This document shows, piece by piece, positions 46,201-59,200 of a DNA stretch of 64,000 nucleotides (the first letter of the stretch is position 1; the number at the start of each line of letters is the position of its first letter). The translations under genes were made by a program, and so were the position numbers. The notes beneath the pieces were generated by a model, which ran no database searches, was not told the origin of the DNA, and worked only from the letters and a program-made list of their open reading frames with translations. The DNA is from Malachius bipustulatus (Eukaryota; Arthropoda; Insecta; Coleoptera; Melyridae): contig OU342631.1 in the NCBI GenBank assembly GCA_910589415.1, positions 21,390,001 through 21,454,000 of the forward strand, given 5' to 3'.

Positions 46201-46939
46201 TGTAAAATTTTTCCTGTAATAAAAAGTGTGACGTCATAGTTTATATGTTGCTAAGGGACTTTTCTAGCTCACATTAAAAAGCAAAAAATTTACCTGCCCC
46301 ATTCAAAATTTTTATCCAGAACAAAAGTAGGAATTTGACACCAGCTCGCTGACTAATATTCAAAAATTGGGGGTGTCTAGATTAGATTCGAGAAAAAAAT
46401 TAGGGGGAATCACAGTCAGCAAATCAACCTTCTTCCCGGTAACTTTGTTATTATTGTTTTAATACTTACTATAACAGAAGAAAATAGTCCTTATCCTTCC
46501 AGATTTTTATAGGATTTGAAAACAAAAAGATAATCCTTAAAACACTTCAACAAATAAAAATATAAACCTAATAAATATAATGGTTGCAGTAAGTCGTTTT
46601 AATTAACAACGGTCATGAAAATCTCAGAATACTCTACAGGCTACAGGAGCGCGTAAAAAAGTCTGTCGACGCTTCCTGCGCCAGCGCTTCTCAATGAAAA
46701 TCTAATTAACACTCAAATAAAAATAATCCTGGCGCTTTAACGCGCAAAATATCGTTTAATTTCGTCATAAAATTTTGATTACGGCTCTAAAAATAACTGC
46801 CGCTGCTATACATATTCATGTAGTCTTATAAAACTTGTTCAGTTTACATTTTTCTTCAACACACGTTATAAAAAATCGCCCCATTAAAGGTGACGTATTA
46901 ATTCCCTTGGACTTGGAAGGCTATAATTAAATTAATAAA
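43281..46939. other. Intergenic stretch
   Basis: No gene is supported. A perfect 10-bp hairpin GAGTCCCTCG/CGAGGGACTC lies at 44239-44263. 45430-45560 is a run of TTTATTTA-type low complexity. Confidence 0.45.
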
Positions 46940-47400
46940 TTCATTCAATCTCGTACCAATTTAAATTATTTCCGACTGGCGCATCAGACCTGATGCTGTT
47001 GTATGTTGAACATAAGTCTGTGCCACGCGATACGCTTGAGGCTAACGTAAACAACAGAAACAGACGACCAAACACAAATACACACGGCCTGGCTGGTGTA
47101 TAGTGTATAGTGATGTAGTAAGTGTGTGGTTCTTTAAAATGCGTGTACCATACCATAGTTCGAACCGTGCAGGTGTATGGGCTGCAACTCATATTTCCTC
47201 GCTTCAGCCATTCCGGCTTTCAGCGAGCCGGTAGTCCTAGTCCTTTCCTGAAACGCGCTGAAATCGCCTCGGATAAACGGAACATATCGGCCGACAATAA
47301 AAAATAAAAAATAAAATTGTGGTGAATAAGTGTGTGGTAGAAGTGCGCGCCGGTTGAACGAGATCACGACGTGGTTAATGAAGCGAAATGAAACACCCGT
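46940..47400. other. CpG-richer block, possible promoter or untranslated exon
   Basis: GC content and CpG frequency rise here (for example CGCGATACGC, GCGAGCCGG, GAAACGCGCTG). A GTAAGT donor-like word occurs at 47118. It could be an upstream promoter or 5' exon of the gene starting at 50171. No coding peptide is convincing on either strand. Confidence 0.25.
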
Positions 47401-48569
47401 GGCTAATTAAAAAGGATAATTTAAGCAGATTAAATCAGGCTGTGTTGGTTGGACGTTTGTGTTTTAAGAGATTATCCTGCTAGTTGTGGGTTGCTTTAGG
47501 GATTTTTACATTTGCTTATTTGCTTTACTGCTAGTGCTACCGGATAATAATCTTTCCTTGGGAGTGAATTAAGCTACACTAAGGTACTTAATCCTGCTTG
47601 AAGTATTTTTTGATCCTTCGAGCCGGATTTTGAATAAAATAGAGAATGCTCTCTATAAAAGGAAACGATTATTTATTAACACGCTTATTAAAACACCAAA
47701 AAAGGCAATGACATTATTCCTTATTCATCGATAAACAATAACACAGGAAGTGTCAGTAATTGTATATTAGGAACAATTTCGTGTATCTCTTTTTTAACAT
47801 TGTATTTAAATTTTAATTTTTTCACATTTTATAAAATTTATACGAACAAGTATTCAGGTCACTTGGCAAACTCTTTCCTATAACCACGTATTACTATTGC
47901 CAAGGACATGAAATATATAACGTGAAAATGTGTGCTGCTCGTGCAGTTATACACGGTGGAACTGGTTGGAGAGAAAAAATACCTTTTAGGATTTTCCAGA
48001 ATTTTTGCACAAGTGCGGTTGTAGCACTTAAAATCTTATTAAGTTGAGCAAAAAAATTCCATTTTAGAATAGAAGATGTTAAATTATTATAAACTCATCC
48101 TATTATTCGGAATAGGAAATAATAATAACTGAAGAAACGACCGCAGAGAATGTTTTCATACCGTTTGTTGTAATCACTTGATATATTTACCACGTGTCGT
48201 AGAGTTTATTATGCTTTAAATCTATTAAAAAACACGCAAAAGTTTATCATAATATATTACGTAAAAAACAAAAAACCATGTGTTATCTATTAATTGCAAG
48301 TCCATTAGTATTATTGCGCGCATGCACATATACACTTTTCTGTAATAAAGTGATCAAATAATTTTAATAATGTAAACTGGAAATTTCTAAAACGCAGTAA
48401 TTATTTTTAATAAATTTCAAGCATGCAACAGTGACCGATATATCGATTTAATGACAAGATTTCCCTTAGAATTTTCACTCGTGGTAGTGGTAGCAGCGCA
48501 GACGGATTCCTTAACGGTGCAAAATTCAGTTGTTGTGTATCGGCCATGGTAACAGAGCCTCTAGAGCTA
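47401..48569. other. AT-rich stretch, nothing recognised
   Basis: It lies between the CpG-richer block and the minisatellite. No element ends or frames could be supported. Confidence 0.4.
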
Positions 48570-48900
48570 AATAAAATTTTTGCAAGGTCTGCTTTGACAA
48601 GATCCAGTCAGCTTATTTTTTTCAAGGTCCAATGTGGCAAATTCGGGTCAGCTCAATTTTTTCCCTTTTTGGCAAAGTCCACTTGGACAAGGCCCCGTCA
48701 GCTCCTATTTTCTTTTTTGGCAAAGTCCAGTTTGACAAGGTCCAGCCAGATCCCAGCTCCTATTTTTTTCTTCTTTGGAAAGGTCCAGTTTGACAAGATC
48801 CAGTCAGATTCTATTTTTCAGTAAGGTCCAATTTGACAAGGAAAATTCGATTTTTACAAAGTCCGGTCAGCTCAAAAATTCGAGCTTTGTAAACCAGACC
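48570..48900. repeat. Degenerate minisatellite, ~50-60 bp units
   Basis: About six imperfect units. Each contains GGCAAAGTCCAGTTTGACAA, then GGTCCAGTCAGCTCC, then a T-rich spacer with CTTTTTT. Unit length varies and some units are shortened. It lies 1.3 kb before the start codon of the exon-array gene. No known satellite is recognised. Confidence 0.75.
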
Positions 48901-50170
48901 TTTAAAAAAAAATGAGGTGATCGGATCATGAAAATTAGTTATTACTAAGAGGAGAGAAAGTATTTTTTTCTGAACTGTTGATCTCGATGAGCATTAAACA
49001 TGCCAGAGCTGAAATGGGAGGTAACATTGCAACGGTTAAAAATAAAATCACACCCTGAAACGCTCATTTTTTATTACTTTCCTGCTCTTATTATTATGTA
49101 CCTTTATAAACTTCAACGTTTATTGCGCATGTTTAAAATTTCATGTGTGCACAGCTAGTTATAAAACTACCCAATGGGCACTAAAATTTTTATACTGCCG
49201 ACCTCATCGATTCTTGCTTTCTTTTGAAGGAAAACGCAGCACATTTTAAAATGCTCCAGTAAGAAGTGCCGCCAGTTCAGACGTACTACGTGATTACGTG
49301 ACTTCACTGTGGCATGTTCTTGAGATGTCTACCTTTGAGATGTCTACCTTTTCAAGGGCTGATGTCTGAGAGGGTTGTGTGCATGAAGGAATGTCTGATA
49401 GAGGTACTTGGTTTTTTTATCTCAAAATCTATTTCTCCCTGTATACGGAGTTAGGTATATTTTTAGACCTAAAAGTGATAGGTTAAAATTTGCTATGGTT
49501 ATCATAAAACATAAGAATTATTATAAATATACAGGACTTACCAAAATAAACCATTACTAACTTAGCATGAGAATTTATTTATAATGGATATTATTTATAG
49601 CATACCTATTTTAAATCTTTCAAGTTCAAATCGATAATTTACAATATCCGAGTGTTATCAATCCGTTACAAAATACTGTTGCATTATTGGATCATTGCCT
49701 AGAATGCTTGAATTCTCCATTCTGCATCAACGATGTGGGTATATCTAATATTAAACAGCATTTAATAAACAACTAATATAAATGACATTATCTCAGTCTA
49801 AAAACCAGCAAACCTTGAAAAATATTCATTATTACGTCCCGCAAACTTACCTTACGGTAGAAAAATAAACATTAAACCGTAATTAAGAGTCCATGTGGGA
49901 GCAGTGGAACAAGCAATGATAAATCGATAGTCGGTCGATCGTTTAGTAGTACCTAGTTTAAAATGTCGGTAAACATTATAAGTCTTATTACAGATAGATA
50001 GCGAGTGAAATGTCAACAATTATCTTGGAGGTCTTTGATAAAGTTTTAATATTCGGAAGAGTTGTTCAAGTTTAAATGTTAGTGTCAAAAATGTAATTGC
50101 GGTTCAGTTGCGCGTGTTCTTACACACGGAATAACACCTCACGAGTGCGGTTTCCCGGTCCCGAACGAGA
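48901..50170. other. Upstream region of the exon-array gene
   Basis: AT-rich with no element recognised. A TCAGTT initiator-like word lies at 50104-50109, and the sequence from there to the ATG is GC-richer, as a 5' untranslated region might be. No TATA box or downstream promoter element was evident, so the start site is uncertain. Confidence 0.35.
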
Positions 50171-50260
50171 ATGGATCCTGCAACGAAAGTGCCTAACGAT
50201 AAAGCGAACCGTAAAGGATATGCACGTTTGAGCAAGGAAGAAATAGAACAAATTAAAAAG
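50171..50260 (+). CDS. Array gene exon 1 (start codon)
   Basis: ATG 50171 has A at -3 and G at +4. Thirty codons (MDPATKVPND...KEEIEQIKK) are followed by AAG|GTAATT. It joins in frame to exon 2, where a short charged helix continues (QIKK then ESAQRY). The first intron is 6,164 bp. Confidence 0.8.
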
Positions 50261-53200
50261 GTAATTTTGTTTGTTTGTTGCACATTATCATCTGGAGATA
50301 TAAACTCATGTGTTTTTATCTTAACGGGCTTGTAAATTAATGTTGTAGCAGAAACACTAGCACAATTTATAATATTAATTAGCCTCACTGCGATAACAAC
50401 TAACCTAGTATTTTTTCTGTTACTCATTACAATGTTGTAAGAATTTTTTTTCATAATTAGCTATCTTTATTCATGCCTTATTTTACATTCTTCATAGTAA
50501 CAAGTGTTTCTATGCCTAAAATAAATCTTGAAACCTTAATTTGTATTAAGGTAAATATATCAATAATGTAATACAGTCAGCTACCACTGCAAAAAATTTT
50601 TTGGATTGACGTGGTAATGCAGATTAAAAAAATTATTTTTTAGATTTCGTCGGTAATTCTCTCACATTACTTTAAAAAATGTTTGCACATAAAAAAGGTA
50701 CATATTACAGAAATACGAACTTCCTTTTGTTTTTTCAATGTCTCTCATATTAATAACTCTGTTTTCTGAAAAAAATTACTTTCTTGTGCGAATTTCAGTT
50801 TTTTACATACATATTTTGATCTTGCCGTTTGAGAAATCATACTTTGCACGCGGTCTTTGATTTATCTCACGCAAGTTTGTTATAATAGCCTGTTCCAAGA
50901 TTATAATTATTGTATTATACAGGGTATTCCTAAATACCAGGTATATACGACAGAATTATTCGGCTTATTTTATGCCTAAAAATTCGTATAGACATAGGTT
51001 CATTACCGATCTATGGGGTGTTGAAATTTACAGATTTGATCTTTTTTTTCTTTATACCTATTTCCTGCAGTTGTCAAACTTTAGTCAAACATTTAGTCAT
51101 CTCAGCATTAATTTTTAACAGGTAAGGTAATACCGACCAAACTGTCAAAATTAATGGAAACGAGAGGACGAGAGGTTATACAAATAAAGCCCGATCCTAC
51201 TTTACCATTAAAAATTTAAAAATTGCGTCTAACTATATGACAGAAAATTCTTTTTTCTCGATAACGGTAGCAGATACAAAGAAACTATAAAAGAGCCAGA
51301 AGAGTCTAAACAAAACAGAAAATACACTTCGTATTTCCGTCCTCCAGCGGCGTACCGCAAAAAAGTTCAGGGGAAGAAAATCGGACATGACCTCAATATA
51401 CCAATATCTCAAGACCTCAATATCTCAAAAACTGTGGGAGCTATAAAGAAAAAGCTAATTTTTTACCCATGTTTATATGAACTTTTAAATATAAAATAAG
51501 CCAAAGAATGATCTCCTCTCGTATGTGCCTGGTATTTATAGGAACAGCCTGTATAATCCTTCTTCTTGATCATCCTACTAAATCCTGAAAACTAAAATAC
51601 ATAATATTATCATTGATCAATCACCCCGCAGGGTATCGCTTGGTTCCGAAAACTCGTTGGTTTATCTGGTTACAAAATAGAGAAAAATTACCGCTCCAGA
51701 TATGTCGTATGAACCGGACCGCAACAACTTCAACTATTGATCGTGATAGTTTACAAATGAAAAGCTGCTTTCAATGCTTTCATCAGCACGTAATCCAAAT
51801 AGTTCCTTAAATTTGTGATAATTAGGTGTAATATCTAGAATTTTTTTAATTGATCATTTTAATAAGGGTTTTTACACTGTCTTGCTGCAATACTTTCCTT
51901 TGTTGATGAAAAATATTGATTTCTATATTTATAAGTTTACAAAAATATTGTTTTTTAAATAAATAATTTTTTGACTTAGCTGCAATAAAAAATATTTTGT
52001 TAAGCCCCATCTACTCCAGTAGCAAAAACATTTGGATTTCATGACATAATTTTTAGAGTTATTCCGTTTCTCTTCTTGCCACATTTAACTCCTAAATGAG
52101 GCGGTATTCGCCATTATTTAGCTGGAAAATTTTCCTTTCCAGGTTGTTACTTTTAATAGCCACATCAAGCGTATGGTTGCTCTTGTGGTGGAAAACGTAT
52201 ATAAAAAGAAATCAACTTGATTTACGCCACCGCAACTGAGTCGAGTGGAGTGGAGTGGAGTGTAAAATATTAACAACTTCGCCAGGTTCCTCTACATTCT
52301 TTATATTTATACTATTATAGAAATACTAAATATTCTATAGAGGGGTCTGTAAGATGAAGAACGAAGCCCCATAAACGTTATAAATAGAAAATGACTTTCT
52401 TTTCCAAGTTGACCTAACACAAGAATAAGAAATAATTGAAGGAGCTATGAAAGGTTTATTGGGAAGTTGAAGGCTTAGTAAAATTTCGAGAAGTTTTGAT
52501 TTCAATCCTAAAAACTCCTAGTTTAATAATATTCAAGAAATTATTGATGATTTTTTTCTTCAAAGAGGTATGTGGTAGAATTTGTTACCATAAATAAATT
52601 CACAATACAAGTTTCAAAAATGCCTATACCCGATTTATATTCTTTTTCAAAATTACATCATCATATTTTTTTGTTAATAATTAAATTAGACTCTTGACAA
52701 AACTCAACACTTATGGGAAAAATAATCTTGTTTGAATACTTAAGCGAAGTAGGGAAAAAAATAATTATGTAGGATAAGTTTTTTTCTAAGCATAAAAAAT
52801 ACGTCAATTCTTGCTTTCATATATGATCCGGAAAATTATCTTTCTTCTGTATCTCGAAAACGGGGAGAGTTATAGAAGAACCGAGATCTCAGTTCTGAAC
52901 TTCTCACAATTTCTATCGTCTGACTAATTTTTATTAAAATCGAAGAGAAAATTTTTTTTCCAAAAATTTGCACACCCGGTAGTAACGTTATACCACACAT
53001 ATACTTAAATGTACTTCGATTTCGTGCTAGTTTTTGAATAATTTAGAAACTTTTTGTAGTTTCATATTTTCATAAATTCAAAGTTCATATTTTTGTAAAT
53101 CCAGCTCCATTTCCGATATCGGAGACCTTCCGCTCAATCGAGGTGACTTTATGGGAAAAAGCAGCAAAAGTATTGGATATGTTAACACTCCAATAAATTG

Positions 53201-56200
53201 ATGTTTTAACAGTTGCGAAAACAGGATGTGTAACACAAGACATATTATTTCGCTCTTCGCTTCCTTGAGTATCCGTACTGTGCACTACTGCACACAAAGA
53301 ACTCAGAAATTAAACAATCCTGTCATTGATGTTACCGATTTGGTTCATCGAACTCGAAAAACTACACCATTTAAATTAAATTACATTCATTAAAATATTA
53401 CCATGTGGGAATTAAATCTGGTATTGTGTGTCTGTCTACCTTTACCTTTATTTTATTTTTTTAGTCAAATTCGATCATATTTTCTTATCCATTTCCAGCA
53501 TTTTTTTTTGTATTGTTTATTTCATGATGACACAAATGAATGTATGAATCATGAATGTATAACCATTCCCCTAAATACCTTGCGCTATTATATTAAATAC
53601 GGAAGGGCCACAAAAGGTTCCTTACGAATATCAACAAACTGTCATAAAAAAAGAACAGGGAAAATATCGCTATTATCGATCATAGGAATTTGATAAACCC
53701 TTCCATCCGTTTCATGATCAAGAATTGCATATAAATGATTACTAAGTCCTATTTTGTTTAAAATAACTAAGAACCAACTATCTTAACTGTGTAAATTTGA
53801 CACAATTGGCTTCGCTTTAGTGCTATTATCACTTCGAACACTAGCTCATTTAGGCACAGATAAATTTTATGCATTAGTTTTGGTAGACACCCAAAATATT
53901 CATGACAGAAGTGGGATTGGAGCCTACGCGCGACAGTCTCACCATTGCTTATTATAGACCAATGCCCAACTCAGCGATCCCAGCGGTCACAACTGAAATC
54001 TGTGTTTATTTGTATTTAAAAAATCACCTGGTATAAGTATGTCGCCAGAAAAGCAATTAGGAACCTCTCAGAACCAGAGAGTAGTTCTCTTCTAATCAAG
54101 TAACATGTGACTGGAATTGGAGTAGATTTTGTCGCCATATCTGAGATTCTACATTATTTCAAAAGACAGCTATAAAAATATACTTTCAGGCTGCACATAA
54201 ACCTGAAGTAAGACTAAAAGATTCATGAACTATTCCTTTTAAATAAAATAGCTCAAATTCCAAACGAGACCCTTTGGCAGCAATAGCCCTTGCAGTCGCA
54301 TTTTTATGTCTCTAGGACGATATTTGTGTACGAGTATTTACTCGGGTATTTATTAGATGATACTTACGGATTGCATTTTCCCATTTTCCTCTTATCTCTT
54401 GTAGTTAATTTATACCAATGAGACCCGCCTATCGATCTCAACATAAGCTCGTTTTCAGCGATAAGCAAAAACCCTTTAAAATTACAGAAATTGCAGATAC
54501 CCAGAATACTCTATGTGAAAATTCCGAGGAAAATCCATTCCCTGCGTTTTTATTCCAGAAGTTTTCCTTTTATGATTACGTTTTCAATGAAATATAGGTA
54601 TATATACAGGCTGTTACTTAAGGGTATGCACTAAATTTAAGAGCGTTTTCCTGTGTCTGGTTTTTAAGATACAAAGTTGATTTTTTTCAATTTTTGATAT
54701 TTTTCCAAATTGTGCAGCTAAAAATACAACTTTTTGCCTCTTAAATTGTTTTCCTATCTTACTTCTTTTTCGAGAAAAACAATTAAAGCCACTTTAAAGC
54801 ATGTCTCAAAAATTGATAAAATAAAATCTTTGAAAGCCAATTTTTCAATTCCTTGAAGCTGGTTTTATTTTTTTAATAGGAAACAACAGGAGATAATATG
54901 AAGAAAAATCAAAAGACATAAAAGTTGTATTTTCAAATCAAAATTTAAAAAAAATCAGTGGCATACATTTTTCTTTACGATAATAATGCTGAGGATGCCC
55001 CCGGGACGCCACTGGATTTGATAATTTTATACTATCTAATTAGATCTAATAAGAAATAATAAATCTAATTAGAAAAAGTCTAATTCTCGATTTTGTTTTT
55101 TTGACTACGAAAAATAAAAATTAAATCGAAATAATAATTTAAAAAAAATATTTTGAAAATATTAAAATAGCTTTCACTATAATACACTGAGTAGTAGAGT
55201 AAATCGAGAAAAATATTTCAACATCGAGTTAATTAAAAGAATGTGCGTAATAAGACGTTAGCACTAAACTAATTAAACTCTCCCGACTTCTGAGCCATCT
55301 TTGGGCTGTGTAAATATACACCTTGACCCCTCAGCTAATTGAAAACTTCTGTACACAGTCAACAGACATGTAGTAACACTGCCTTATTTAATTAATTCCT
55401 TTTCCTCACTTGGTGCTTCGGAATAAGGCTCACGTAGCTGTTACTCCTCGGAAATAGATGGCCAAGATGCAGCAATATTTACTATGTAGTTTATCTAACT
55501 AAGCTCGACTATAAGCGAGAAAGGTTACACATTTCAGTAAACTTAATTGTCTCTATTAAATCTACTTGTCAGGATTATCGGCAATACCGTAAATATCCTG
55601 AACATGAGCAAGAAACTGCCCGAACCAAAATAGGAATGCTGGGATGCTCGGTTTGCTAGATAAAAAAATTACCCACATAAAATGTCTTTTACTTAGGTTG
55701 CTTCTTCTTGTTTCTTTATATTAATAAATTTTGGAGCTAAGCTTTAATTTATTTTCAACTATACGGATAGACGAAGCGGGTTTAATTTTTTCCTGTATCG
55801 GGGCTGCATGGTATATACATGAAGTAAGATGTCAAAGCTGTGAAATGAAAAAATCGAAAGGGCTATGAAGCATTAATTATATTTTTTATAGGATTTTTGT
55901 TTAAAAAAATTATTAATTTTAATCTTCCTTGTATATCCAATTAAGGGGGTGGTCATTAATTACCTGAAGCGTTTTCGGTGACTTTTCAACCCCTCTCCCC
56001 CCTAGCGAGATATCGTGAGATTTGACTCAACCCGCTCCCTCATCCTCTAATCTCACGTGAGATTTTTCAAAATGTGTGATGCCACTATAAATGCTGGATC
56101 TATTGTAAAAATACTCTGTTTCTTGCGGAAAAAAAATTACGTGATATTCGTCGAAACTCCCCACTCCTCAAAATAAGATAATATGAGATTATTCTCGACT

Positions 56201-59200
56201 CCCTCCCCTCCCCCCCTGAACGCCTCATGTAATTAATGGACTACTATTTATTATGGATTTTTTAAAATACTTTTTATTAATGCATTAAAACTACTACGAA
56301 GTTTATGTTAAATATAAAACGCCAAATAAAAATGGTAAAACTTTCCTAATCAATCCTAACCCATATATCATTAGATTGATTTTTTGAGAGAAAAATGAAG
56401 CAAAAAAGTGATAAATATTTTCAGGAATCAGCTCAAAGATACACGGACACCAGTTGGCAAATTCACCGTGACAGCAAGAGAAAGTCCCCACTAAAGCAGA
56501 AAATAAATACGAGCAGTAATTCCACTCAAGCTACCGACACTGTCGATTCGAATGCAAAATTAGGGGGTGTTAAAACGAATGGCGTGATCCCGAATGGGGT
56601 AATCGAGAAAACGAGCTGCAAGGAAAAAACTGAAACAAATCGGGAATGTCAGGATATCCGAATCGAAACAACGGAACCGAATTACGAGCCTGTCAAAAGA
56701 AAAGTCGAAGTCCAGTTGGTAAGAAAAAATGTGTGGCTCGAATAATACTAACAAATAGATTTTAATATTGGTTTGCGTTACTAATAATAATAATAATATC
56801 ACCACTAGCTTGAAAATGTTTTAGAACTGCACTTTTTTTATTCGTGTGTTACTAACTTAACTTACCAAAATACTAGAATTTTTTTCTTTATTGTATAACA
56901 CACCTATACACACTTTGATTGTATTTACAAATTATAGATCAATAAACGGTTATTGATTCCACAATCAAACAATAAAATGATCGATTCTTCGAAAGAAGCA
57001 CAAGAAAGTTTTTCGGTAAGATTTATTTACCTATTAAGTTTTTTTTTATAAAATTGCAATATTTTAGGACCAAAGTAATCATGAAAATTATCAAGATGTA
57101 AATTTTGAAACCTCTAAAATTACTATCAAGCACCCAACATTACCGGTAATTACCATACATACATTTTATAACCTGATTGATTATTTTTATTAACAACAGG
57201 CTCTTTTAAGATGCCTTAAATTGGAAGTATGGTTTTCATCTTCTTTTTATTTAAAGAGAATTATTTTAAGTTAACACGATTAAAACTCTTGATCTACTTA
57301 TCTAAAAAACCTTAAAATTACCTACTTCAATTTTTAACTGTTTAGAAATATATTTTATTACAACATTCTACTTTTATATTATTAGGTACAGAATCCAAAA
57401 AGTAATAAAACTCATCGATTTATTGAAGTTGAAATAATAGATACTAAACTCGAACCGAATAATTTTCATTTAAGAAGACAACTCACATTACCGGTAAGAA
57501 ATAAATTTAAATTCTAGCGGTGTTTAAATTAAGTGTGTATAATATATTTTAGAGGAATATGTTTTCTGAAACACGAGAAAGGTTTGAGACCTCCATGGAT
57601 GAAATAAAAAAGCAACCCAGGAATGTTCTAAAAAAATCAGAGTCATACTCGGTAGGACTTTCCATAAATCAACAACGAAAGATTACTGAATAAACTAATT
57701 TACAGGAAATATCTTCTAATCAACATGAATATGAAATTAATAACAATCAACCAATTATTGAAAAAAATAAAACCACCAGCTTGCCTACAAAAAAATTTGA
57801 GGGAAACAAGAATAAAAACATTAAAACTCACCGATTTATTGAGATCGAAATCAAAGATACTAAGCTCGAACCTAATACTTTATTAAAAAGGCAACTTACA
57901 TTACCGGTAAGATGGGTTTATCACTAATTTACCGTCAAATTTATAGGCAAATTTACTGTTATTTGATCTTTAAAAATTTCTTACAAAAAAAACCGATACT
58001 TAGGTAATGCGGAACTGAAAAAATAAATTATGACACTTATTTCAGGAGGATATGTTATCTGAAAAACGTAAGAGAATCGAAACGACCGAAACCAAAAATA
58101 TGACCGATTCGGGTCCTGAAAGAATCCTGAAGAAATCTGAGTCATTTTCGGTAGGCTACTTAGAAGGATTTAAGTATTGTGACTTTTATTTTATTTTATT
58201 TATTTTTTTAAGGGTACTACTAAACTTGAGCATCAAATTATCGATAATCAAATAACTACCAACAGAAATATCGTTGATAAATTTTCCAGTCTTCCTGCAA
58301 CAAAATTTAAAGTGAATGTGAATGAAAGTCCCAAAATTCAAACTCGCCGGTTTATTGAGGTCGAAATTAAAGACACCAAATTCGAACCAAATTGTTCTTT
58401 GAAAAGGCAGAACACATTACCGGTAAGGGCTTGTTATTACAAAACTATTACCGGTAATTTTACCGGTTAAAGTTATAATATACATAGATCTTACATGTTT
58501 TTGTATCTTTTTAGAAAGACATGTTTTCTGAAAAACGTAAAACAATTGAATCGACCGAAATGAAAACTCAAACCATAGTTAACGAAAGAACGGCAGTAAA
58601 AAAATTTGCCAGCCTACCTGCAAGAAAAACAGAGACCCCTAAAATTAAAACTCGTCGTTTTATTGAGGTTGAAATTAAAGATACCAAATTGGAGCCAAAT
58701 TATCCTTTGAAACGACAGAACACATTACCGGTAAGGGAGTAACATTACCAAAACTTTAAAACAGATTTTAACGGTAACATTACCGCTGAAAATTATAACA
58801 AACTCCCATAAATAAAACAGCTCTCAATTTTTAAATATATTTTAGAAGGACATGTTTTCTGAAAAACGTAAAACAATTGAATCGACCGAACTAAACTCTC
58901 AAATCCACTTGGATGCTGAAAAAATCCTGAAGAAATCGGATTCATTCTCGGTAGGGCTGTAATATGCATTCCCTCTGGAATATTTTATACATAAATCGAT
59001 TTACAGGGCAGTAGTAAACTTCAGCATCAAATCATACTAGACGAGAAAAAGGCAGTAAATAAATTCGCCACTCTTCCTGCAAGAAAAACTGAGACCCCTA
59101 AAATTAAAACTCGACGTTTTATTGAGGTTGAAATCAAAGATACCAAATTGGAGCCAAATTATCCTTTGAAACGGCAAAATACATTACCGGTAAGGAAATA

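Larger units (their letters stand above)
50261..56424 (+). other. First intron of the array gene (6.2 kb)
   Basis: It has GT at 50261 and TTTCAG at 56424. It hosts the MITE copies 50920-51551 and 55949-56244 and a one-sided element end near 54605. A GGAGT microsatellite lies at 52239-52263. No internal coding exon was found, although short exons could be missed. Confidence 0.7.

Noticed and set aside
47158..47200. tRNA-like GTTCGAACC words here and at 9431 and 23783
   Set aside because: No cloverleaf or acceptor pairing could be built around any of them.
53403..53693. 96-codon ORF in the first intron
   Set aside because: No start context, splice pattern or domain; composition matches the background.
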